This document shows positions 6,704-14,260 of a stretch of 20,155 nt of DNA, one piece after another. The stretch's first letter is position 1; every line of letters begins with the position of its first letter. Location of the stretch: assembly GCA_024274855.1 (NCBI GenBank), contig JAJSAJ010000339.1:1-20155 (forward strand), read 5' to 3'. A program made the position numbers and the translations under genes. The notes beneath the pieces are model-generated. The model was not told the DNA's origin, did not search any database, and saw nothing but the letters and a program-made list of their open reading frames with translations. The DNA is from Planctomycetota bacterium. GTDB lineage: Bacteria > Planctomycetota > Planctomycetia > Pirellulales > Pirellulaceae.

Positions 6704-9514
6704 CTACTGGCGGTGAGCGGGCGGGCATGTTGGCGGATTCCGGGTTGCTGCCCTGATATCCCGGCGGTGTAGAAGTGCGAGAAATGCGGGAAGCAGAATC
6801 GGGCGAACCACAAATGTGTCGAGCAGTACGCCGAGCGAGAGGGCGAAGCCCAATTCTAGAATGCTCTGAAGCGATCCGGTACGAGGGCCCGCCAACCACT
6901 GGCTGCCGGGAATCCAATGGCTCCAGGCCGAGCTGGTCATCGAGAAGAATGTGCCAGCCATGATGACGCCACAGCTTGTGATGATACCGCCCGTCTGGAT
7001 GATGGCGCGTCGCAGGCCGGCAATTGGCCCCAGTCTTGCCTGCTCTTCCAGGACGCGGGTCGTAAGGTAGACGTTGTAGTCTTGGCCAATTGCCACCAGG
7101 ATGACAAAGAGAAACAGGGGGACCTTCCAATCAAGCCCATAGAACGCTTCGCCATAAACCCAGCTGAATGCCAATTGGGTGATGCCCAACGCCACATAGT
7201 AGCTGAACAAGACAGACAACATCATGTACACGCAGACGGCCGGGCGACGTAGAATGACCAGCAAGACGATCAAAACTGCCAGCACGACCAGGATCTGAAT
7301 GCGGGTGTTGTCCTCTCGCGTGACACTCCGCAAGTCGCGAATTGCGGCTGTCGTTCCCGCGAGTGCAAACCGGGCACCGTACCATGGCGACGCAGCATCC
7401 TCGGATAGCTGTTTGAGTGTTTGTTCAATGTGGTCAACGACATGAACCGCTTCGATGGAAAACGGTCCAAATTCCAAGATCACTTCAAGGCGAACCAGTG
7501 AGTCACGAAACTCAAGCGAATGGGCAACAAAAATCGCTTTGATTTTTGGGTGAACTCGGAGCACTTGTCGCCGCCGAGACCTGCCACCGGCAAGGCCCCC
7601 CTTGGTTTCGCCCGGCCGGAACTCGCCAAGCGGATCCTCAATGCTGCGTATCGCTCGCACGCCAGGCACGTATAATCGATCGGACAACTTGCCAATTCGC
7701 TGCCGGCCCTCCGGTGATTCGAAATCGCCCCCCTTGAGATCGACCAGCACGGTTACCGGCCCACTTTCACCGATCGGAAAGAAGTTCTTGAGGATGTCAG
7801 CCCCCTGCCTGCTAGGACTCTGCTCCGGCAAGCCACTTAGAAAATCATAGGTCACGCGGTTGCCACGCATGATGCCGTATCCGGCGACTGGGGCCAACGC
7901 GACAAAGGAGACACTTAAGACCAATCCGGGATGGCGGATGATCATGTTGGCGACAAACTGCCAGATTTGTTTGGCCAGGGATGCGGACCGCGGTCGTGCC
8001 GAGCGGCTGTCGGGTTCCGACGCTGAGCTGCCCGATCTAGTTGGCCAGAATAGCATCCGGCCAGCTGCGATCATGATCGCAGGGGTTAGTGTCACGCAAG
8101 TCAACAGCGTTACAGCAAGGCAGATTCCAATGATAGGCCCGCTGTTGTGGAACTTGCCGAACTTGGCAAAAAACATCATGCCCAGCCCGAGAATGGTCGT
8201 CAGGGCACTGGCAGCCAATGCATTTCCCACGTGACGCAACGCAGCCGCGACCGCTTGCCTGTGTTCGAGCCCTTGCTCCATTTCTTCCCGGTAACGCATG
8301 ATAAGAAACAGGCAATAGTCCGTTCCAGCGCCAAATAGAATCACAACAATAAAAATTCGAGTTGTCGTGAATGCCTTCAAAGTCCACCAATGGAAACCGG
8401 GGACCGAGGAGAGCTGTGTCAGCAAGGCAATCAGGCTGGTCGATACGCTTAACGCGATACCAATCGACACAAGAGGCACGGCGACCAGCAGTGGCGAGCG
8501 ATAGATGAATGCCAGTATCAAGATAACTAGGACGATCGTAAACCACTCAGTATGTTTGATGCTTGCGGCCGCCGAACGCAGAAGATCGGCACCGACAGCG
8601 GCCGAACCTGTGATGGCAATCCTGGTGGCCGAGTCTTTACTAGCCTCAATCGTTTTCTGGACTTCCCGCAACTGGGCTTCGATCTGTCGAAGGACCTGGA
8701 TATTATCCACCGCCATGAATTCGTTGCTCAGTTGCAAGACCACAAGTCGAGCGCGATGATCATGGCCGGCGCCGCTGATCAACTTGCTACCAAACTCACC
8801 TTGCCAGGTCCAGACATCCAATAGCGGCAGCTTCGCTGCCGAAAGAGGACGTGGAGTTGGATCGTCCAGCAACATCGAAGGCGGTGCCAGAACGCCGGCG
8901 ATCCGAAAATTCTCTTCTGCTTCTTTGTCTTGACCAAGGAACTGTTCGAGCAACCCGAGGTTGAAATAGGCTTCAGCCAGACGCGGGGGCTGGCGATTAG
9001 CTGCCGTCGAATCTTTCGCGATCAGACTATCCCAAGCCGAGGCAAGGTCTTCGTCAAAGCTGATCGCGTCGTCCAACGCGTTGCGAGCTTCCTCGGCGGC
9101 GGATTCGATTTGCCGGCCTGCAAGATCGGCCTCTTGCAGCTTGCCGGCGACGCGCAGCGAAGCTTCCAGGCGAGTCGTCTTTTGGATAAAAGCAACTCGC
9201 GAAGCCCCGAGAAGATTCTTCATCCGCCGTGCGGTGTCATACGCAGCGACCAAGCTGTCTTTTGTGCGGTAATGGGTTGGTTGGATTAACGCGATGACGA
9301 TCTGGCTCTTCGCGCGTTGGTCCGGAAATGCGCGAGCCAGCCATGCTTCCCCCACAACACTTGGTACCGAGTTAGGCAAGTAGGCAAAATCTCCGTCGTG
9401 CGTGATGGTCTCCCACGGTGGGGCCACGAGTCGCAAGCCCACGAGGAGCGCGAGCCAGCCGCCGATGATCAGCAGCCAGTGTCGCGTAATTAGGTTGGCC
9501 AAGCGGTCAAACAT
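6704..9514 (-). CDS. MMPL/RND-superfamily membrane transporter
   Basis: A 936-residue inner-membrane protein with the two-fold MMPL layout: TM1 at 11-30, a large extracytoplasmic region (31-320), a helix bundle at 323-490, a linker, TM7 at about 528-548, a second extracytoplasmic region, and a final bundle at 738-915. Each half has the TM4-type motif with a buried Asp-Tyr: GAGTDYCLFLIMRYREE (395-411) and AIGQDYNVYLTTRVLEE (808-824), the expected proton-relay positions. Such proteins export lipids or other hydrophobic molecules using proton-motive force; the substrate is unknown. Residues about 176-212 (AEAYFNLGLLEQFLGQDKEAEENFRIAGVLAP) look like one tetratricopeptide repeat inside the first periplasmic loop, preceded by a helical, possibly coiled segment (115-165). 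The start is 18 bp beyond the folC stop, so the pair is probably co-transcribed. The stop is TAG. Confidence 0.88.
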   Translation of the reverse strand: MFDRLANLITRHWLLIIGGWLALLVGLRLVAPPWETITHDGDFAYLPNSVPSVVGEAWLARAFPDQRAKSQIVIALIQPTHYRTKDSLVAAYDTARRMKNLLGASRVAFIQKTTRLEASLRVAGKLQEADLAGRQIESAAEEARNALDDAISFDEDLASAWDSLIAKDSTAANRQPPRLAEAYFNLGLLEQFLGQDKEAEENFRIAGVLAPPSMLLDDPTPRPLSAAKLPLLDVWTWQGEFGSKLISGAGHDHRARLVVLQLSNEFMAVDNIQVLRQIEAQLREVQKTIEASKDSATRIAITGSAAVGADLLRSAAASIKHTEWFTIVLVILILAFIYRSPLLVAVPLVSIGIALSVSTSLIALLTQLSSVPGFHWWTLKAFTTTRIFIVVILFGAGTDYCLFLIMRYREEMEQGLEHRQAVAAALRHVGNALAASALTTILGLGMMFFAKFGKFHNSGPIIGICLAVTLLTCVTLTPAIMIAAGRMLFWPTRSGSSASEPDSRSARPRSASLAKQIWQFVANMIIRHPGLVLSVSFVALAPVAGYGIMRGNRVTYDFLSGLPEQSPSRQGADILKNFFPIGESGPVTVLVDLKGGDFESPEGRQRIGKLSDRLYVPGVRAIRSIEDPLGEFRPGETKGGLAGGRSRRRQVLRVHPKIKAIFVAHSLEFRDSLVRLEVILEFGPFSIEAVHVVDHIEQTLKQLSEDAASPWYGARFALAGTTAAIRDLRSVTREDNTRIQILVVLAVLIVLLVILRRPAVCVYMMLSVLFSYYVALGITQLAFSWVYGEAFYGLDWKVPLFLFVILVAIGQDYNVYLTTRVLEEQARLGPIAGLRRAIIQTGGIITSCGVIMAGTFFSMTSSAWSHWIPGSQWLAGPRTGSLQSILELGFALSLGVLLDTFVVRPILLPAFLALLHRRDIRAATRNPPTCPPAHRQ

Positions 9515-9532
9515 GATCCCGGAGCCCGTTTA

Positions 9533-10993
9533 TCAAGGGCACTCGATGGCAGCGGCTGGAGTCGATTGTGTGATCTGTTTGCGCACTTCCGCCGCGAGAA
9601 AGAACGATCCGGTAACGCAAATCAGGTGGTTTGGTGATGCTACCCTCTGAGCGCATTGCCAAGCCGCTGATGGGTCGATGCGGACATGAATCCGAGCAGG
9701 CGTGGCTTGGGCGGCGAGCTGTAGCGATTTGGTGATGTCGGCCAGGTGTTGCGGAGGCATGGCTCGGGGGTTTGTCACGTATCGTGTCAGAATAATATGT
9801 TCGAAATGGGGAAGCAGCTGGGCCAGCATTGCCGGCACGTCCTTGTCTTTACTGGCTGCAAAAACCAATACTCGCTGGCTTGACGGAAACCGTTCGTGCA
9901 ATACGTCCAGCAGAGCTCTAATCGACGCGACATTGTGGGCCGTGTCCATGACCACCGTTGGGCGGCCGACGATCGTTTCCACGCGAGCCGGGCACGTTGC
10001 CTCGGATAGCCCGCCACGCATGGCACTTTCCGGAATGTCCCAGCCGTCTCGCCGCAACTGGTGTAGTGTTGCCAGGGCGACTGCGGCGTTGGCCGCTTGG
10101 TGCCGGCCCAATAGACGTAAGCGGATCCGTGCCATTTTCACGGCGGTTCCATCGACTTGCTCGTCATAGTCCAGGCCGTTGTCGGTCCATGCAGCCTGGT
10201 CAGATTGCTCAAATGACCCCTCCGAGTCGACATTGGCCATGTACCGAAAATGAAAGTCCCGGCCAACTGCCAATAGGGGGGCCCGCCGGTTCCGCGCCGT
10301 ACGCTCGATGATACGCCGTGGCTCCGACTGCCGGACACCCGTGATAATCGGGATCCCCACTTTGATGATCCCAGCTTTTTCACTCGCTATGGCGGATAAC
10401 GTGTTGCCCAGTTGGTGCGTGTGGTCAAGGCTGATGCTGGTGATCGCCGTGACAATCGGCTCGCAAAGGTTTGTCGAATCGAGTCGCCCTCCCAAACCAA
10501 CCTCCAGGACGGCACATTGGACGTCTCGCCGACGAAAAAACAGCAGCGCGGCGGCCGTCGCAATCTCGAAATAGGTGGGACTCGTGGATTCGCCAGCATC
10601 TTGACCCTCTCCGTCCATTTTGGCAACGGCCGGCTCAACGGAAGCGACTAAATCGGTCAGCTCGCGTTCGGTACACGCTCGCCCTGCCACGACGAAACGC
10701 TCTTCAATTCGATCGAGGTGGGGCGACGTGTAGAGTCCCGTCCGGTAGCCTGCCGCATCAAGCACCGCGGCGATCATCGCTGCCGTCGAACCCTTACCTT
10801 TGGTTCCCGCAATATGGACAACCGGTAGCCCGTGCTGAGGATTGTCCAGCAAGGCCAATAGCCGTCGCATTCGGTCCAGGCGAAGCTGGCGACAGCGGAA
10901 GGGCATCTGCCGATTCCGCTCATAGTCGATACGGCCGAACAGATAGGCCAGTGCCGATCGATAGTCTCGGATTGTCGATCCCCTGTTTGGCAT
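9533..10993 (-). CDS. folC: Bifunctional folylpolyglutamate synthase / dihydrofolate synthase
   Basis: This ATP-dependent cytoplasmic Mur-ligase-family enzyme adds glutamate to folates (and to dihydropteroate if bifunctional). The 486-residue product is slightly longer than typical (~420-450). Motifs are the P-loop AGTKGKGST (62-70), SPTYFEIATAAALLFF (138-153), EVGLGGRLDSTN (164-175), SEKAGIIK (204-211), LGRHQAANAAVALA (295-308), the C-terminal-domain MDTAHN (349-354) and the closing VTGSFFLAAEVR. The ATG at 10993 has GGAG six bases upstream on the minus strand. Whether dihydrofolate synthase activity is present cannot be told by eye. It leads a two-gene unit with the MMPL transporter. Confidence 0.93.
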   Translation of the reverse strand: MPNRGSTIRDYRSALAYLFGRIDYERNRQMPFRCRQLRLDRMRRLLALLDNPQHGLPVVHIAGTKGKGSTAAMIAAVLDAAGYRTGLYTSPHLDRIEERFVVAGRACTERELTDLVASVEPAVAKMDGEGQDAGESTSPTYFEIATAAALLFFRRRDVQCAVLEVGLGGRLDSTNLCEPIVTAITSISLDHTHQLGNTLSAIASEKAGIIKVGIPIITGVRQSEPRRIIERTARNRRAPLLAVGRDFHFRYMANVDSEGSFEQSDQAAWTDNGLDYDEQVDGTAVKMARIRLRLLGRHQAANAAVALATLHQLRRDGWDIPESAMRGGLSEATCPARVETIVGRPTVVMDTAHNVASIRALLDVLHERFPSSQRVLVFAASKDKDVPAMLAQLLPHFEHIILTRYVTNPRAMPPQHLADITKSLQLAAQATPARIHVRIDPSAAWQCAQRVASPNHLICVTGSFFLAAEVRKQITQSTPAAAIECP

Positions 10994-11352
10994 GCCCGCT
11001 CCGGCTACAATTGCTTCACTTGATGAGAATCACCACCAGAGAATCACTCGTTTGGTTCGTATCGACATGACGCACTAAGTCCCATTCCTCGCATGACGTG
11101 GTACGATCCATCAATTAGCCACGATTTAAACGAAAATTCTGTTGTCTGAAAGGGGGTGCTTCGGTTTTCACCGCCCGGCTGATCGGGTTTTGGTGGAACA
11201 ACCGAACCCTGACGCCCGCATCAGCGTACACTATAGACGACTCCTCTGTGCCGTCCAAAGGCTGGGATCGTGCCCCGTTTTCAGGACGCTTGGGCTCGCC
11301 AGTAGCCTATGTGTGCCCTTTTTTGCTCGTTTACCGCCTGCGAGAACCACTT
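10994..11352. other. Divergent intergenic region folC / ABC exporter
   Basis: These 359 bp separate divergently transcribed genes, so promoters for both directions must lie here. I see no gene, repeat or convincing hairpin. A TACACT/TATAGA stretch at about 11227-11236 is a possible -10 for the ABC operon, but I found no well-spaced -35 partner. Confidence 0.5.
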
Positions 11353-12216
11353 ATGAGTACAGATGTTGCTGCCCAGGCCGCTTCGTCTCCGTCAGCTCAA
11401 CCGAGTTCGGATGTCGTTATCGAAACACGAAATCTGACCAAAGTCTATCGAGACTTTTGGGGCCGGCAAAAAGTCCGTGCATTGAAAGCCCTCGATCTGG
11501 AAGTCCGACGCGGAGAGATTTTTGGACTCTTGGGGCCCAATGGGTCGGGCAAAACGACGACAATCAAGCTCTTATTGGGGTTGCTTTTCCCCACTAGCGG
11601 ACGAGCGATGGTCTTCGGCAAAGATGCGTCCAATGTCGCCAAGAACGAACGCATTGGATATCTGCCGGAGGAGTCGTATCTCTACAAGTTTCTGAACGCG
11701 GAAGAGACCCTCGATTTTTACGGGCGCCTGTTCGATATGCCGGCTTCCGTGCGGCGCGAGCGAATCGATCAGCTAATCTCCATGGTGAAACTCGATTGGG
11801 CTCGCCGACGCCAATTGAAGGAGTATTCAAAGGGGATGACCCGCCGTATCGGCTTGGCTCAGGCCCTTATCAACGACCCCGATCTGATTTTGCTGGACGA
11901 ACCGACAACCGGACTCGATCCGATCGGTACTCGTGAGATGAAAGATCTGATTGTTCGGCTGCGGGATGAGGGAAAAACGATCCTCCTGTGCAGCCACCTG
12001 TTGCCGGACATTCAAGATGTGTGCGATCGCATTGCCATTCTCCATCAAGGAGAACTGAAGGAACTCGGGCGCATTGACACGCTATTAACGGTCCAGGATG
12101 AAACACGGATTCGAGCCCGGGGTCTTAGCAAGCAGGCCGAAACGGAGATACGTGAGGTGATCGCGCGACACGGCGGCGAGCTTGTTGCAGTCGATCATCC
12201 GACGAGCACCCTGTAA
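11353..12216 (+). CDS. ABC transporter ATP-binding protein, truncated by an in-frame stop
   Basis: The ATPase subunit of an ABC-2 type exporter, 287 residues as it stands. All core motifs are intact: Walker A GPNGSGKTT (61-69), the Q-loop region near YLPEE (103-107), signature YSKGM (158-162), Walker B LILLDEP (178-184) and the H-loop CSH (His215). The ATG at 11353 begins the protein; the 35 in-frame residues further upstream look non-coding. TAA at 12214-12216 cuts the chain after HPTSTL. The same frame continues with ELFLGIVRES and stays open to a TAG at 12331-12333, giving a 326-residue product of more usual shape, since the family commonly ends with an LEELF-like helix. I infer a nonsense mutation of a GAA or CAA codon. 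The ATPase core should still fold. The partner permease follows and is itself broken. Confidence 0.85.
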   Translation: MSTDVAAQAASSPSAQPSSDVVIETRNLTKVYRDFWGRQKVRALKALDLEVRRGEIFGLLGPNGSGKTTTIKLLLGLLFPTSGRAMVFGKDASNVAKNERIGYLPEESYLYKFLNAEETLDFYGRLFDMPASVRRERIDQLISMVKLDWARRRQLKEYSKGMTRRIGLAQALINDPDLILLDEPTTGLDPIGTREMKDLIVRLRDEGKTILLCSHLLPDIQDVCDRIAILHQGELKELGRIDTLLTVQDETRIRARGLSKQAETEIREVIARHGGELVAVDHPTSTL

Positions 12217-12389
12217 GAGCTGTTCCTCGGTATTGTGCGAGAAAGCCAGGCACACCCAGGTCGGCGCGCACACGAGCGAAAGGAGCAGTCTCTGCCTGAA
12301 TCGGGTGATGTGTCCACGAACTCAGATGCGTAGATCGCGGATTTGCAGAGTCACTAATCAGCAGCATTCAGACGCGGTGATGAAACCCC

Positions 12390-14260
12390 ATGGAAATCCA
12401 TCCGGACGAATTTCTCTCTTTTACTCAATGGTTTGGCCCCGCTGTGGGGTTCTTTGTCATTGCGGTTCCCATTCTGATCCTCTTGGCAATCTTTTTTGCT
12501 ATCTGTTTGCGGCATCACGCCGTGGACCGGTTGAGGGTTTCTATGCTGTTGCACAGGTCCTTGCCTCGGCAATCGGCCGTGATTTGCCCGGTATGTCGAT
12601 TTCTCGCATCTGGGCTTTGACGCGTCTGACGATTCACGAGGCGCTGCGCCGTCGCGTCCTTATCGCATTTGCCGTGTTCGCGCTAATTTTCCTCTTTGCC
12701 GGTTGGTTTCTGGATGTCAAGAGTCGTGATCCGGCTCATCTGTACTTGAGTTTCGTTATGACGACAACCAATTATTTGGTCATTGTGTTGGCTCTGTTTC
12801 TCGGTACATTCAGTATCCCCGCCGACATCAAGAACAAGACGATTTTTACGGTTGTGACCAAGCCGGTCCGCTAGAGCGAAATTGTTCTCGGACGCGTATT
12901 TGGATTCACGATCGTAATTACGGCTTTGTTGGTACTGATGTGTGGGATCAGTTACGTGTTTGTTGTTCGCGGACTCCGGCACGAGCACCAAGTGGCTGAA
13001 GACACGATCACACGCATGGAAGCAGAGGCCTACGGGCAGCCGTCACCTGGCTGGGAAGGTGCGACGACGATTAACTCGCACCATCGTCACACATGGCAGG
13101 TTGACAATCAGGGTAAAGGCCGTACTGATCGAGCGATGGGACATTGGCATGAAGTGACCGTTCAAGGGGATCCAAGTGCGCCGAAATCGGACGAGATTAA
13201 GATCGGAGCACCGCGGGGCCAATTGGCGGCACGGGTTCCCATCTACGGCCAACTGACCTTCTTGGATAACTTGGGAAATCCCTCGGACAAAGGCATCAAT
13301 GTCGGTAAGGAGTGGGAGTATCGGAGTTATATCCAGGGACGCTCACTCGCCACGGCTATCTGGACATTTGAAGGAATATCCGAGAAGCAGTTTCCGGATG
13401 GTTTGCCAATTGCGATGACCTTGAGTGTCTTCCGTACGTACAAAGCCAATATCGAAAAAGGAGTGCGTGGAGTCATCATTGTCAAGCGAATCGATCCTCG
13501 CAAACCGTTGCAGTGTGAACCGATCGAGTTCGTGGCTGAAGAGTTTTCTACGGACAAAATGCAGCAAGTACTGATTCCTCGTAAACTAACACCGATCGGT
13601 GCGGATGGGGCGGCAGGCCGTGAAATTGATCTGTTTGACGATCTGGTAAGAGACGGCAAAGTGCAGATTTGGATTCGGTGTGACGATCCGAGCCAGTACT
13701 TTGGGATGGCACAGGCCGATTTGTACATTCGTGCCGCGGACGCTCCGTTCGCGTGGAACTTTGTCAAGGCGTTTATCGGCATCTGACTGCAGATGTTGCT
13801 CGTCCTCTGTCTGGGAATCATGTTCAGTACTTTTTTGAGCAGTCCGGTTGCGGTACTGGCAACGGTCTCCGCGGTACTGGTCGGCTTTGTCGGCCAGTTC
13901 ATCACGGCGTTGTGGACCCAAGAGGTGTATAGCGGAGGTCCAAAAGTGTACGGTGGCGGACCAATCGAGTCGCTGATACGCCTTGTGACACAAATGAACG
14001 TGATGACGGATTTGGATCTTAATCCAATCGTTTTGTCGGTCCTGAAAGTTACCGACTGGGTGTTGCTTACCATCATGCATTCAATCGCGTCGATCCTTCC
14101 CAGTTTTGCAGCATTGGGGCGACCGGCCGAATACGTCGCATACAACTTGAATATCTATGGTGACCTGCTGGCTCGGCATCTGTTGACTACGCTCGTTTAT
14201 GTTACCGCCGTGACCATCGTCGGTTACTTCTTCCTGAAAACTCGGGAAATCGCCGCATGA
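12390..14260 (+). pseudogene. ABC-2 type permease, interrupted by one frameshift and two in-frame stops
   Basis: The membrane subunit partnering the ATPase upstream. Reconstructed, it is about 620 residues: TM1 (WFGPAVGFFVIAVPILILLAIFF), a cytoplasmic loop, TM2 (VLIAFAVFALIFLFAGWF), TM3 followed by the conserved SIPADIKNKTIFTVVTKPVR coupling segment, TM4, a ~250-residue extracytoplasmic domain, then several C-terminal helices ending FFLKTREIAA. Breaks: a -1 shift at the T6 run 12492-12497, joining LLAIFF to CYLFAASRRGP; TAG at 12872-12874 between KPVR and SEIVLGR; TGA at 13784-13786 between AFIGI and LQMLLVLCLG. Everything after the shift is in one frame. The final TGA overlaps the next gene's ATG (ATGA, 14257-14260), so translational coupling is expected. 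Genuine decay, sequence error or recoding cannot be separated from this window. The start at 12390 is chosen by family layout; no good ribosome site is seen. Confidence 0.85.

Noticed and set aside
11353..14260. Stop-codon reassignment as the reason for the in-frame stops
   Set aside because: TAA, TAG and TGA all terminate other intact genes in the window at their expected family ends.
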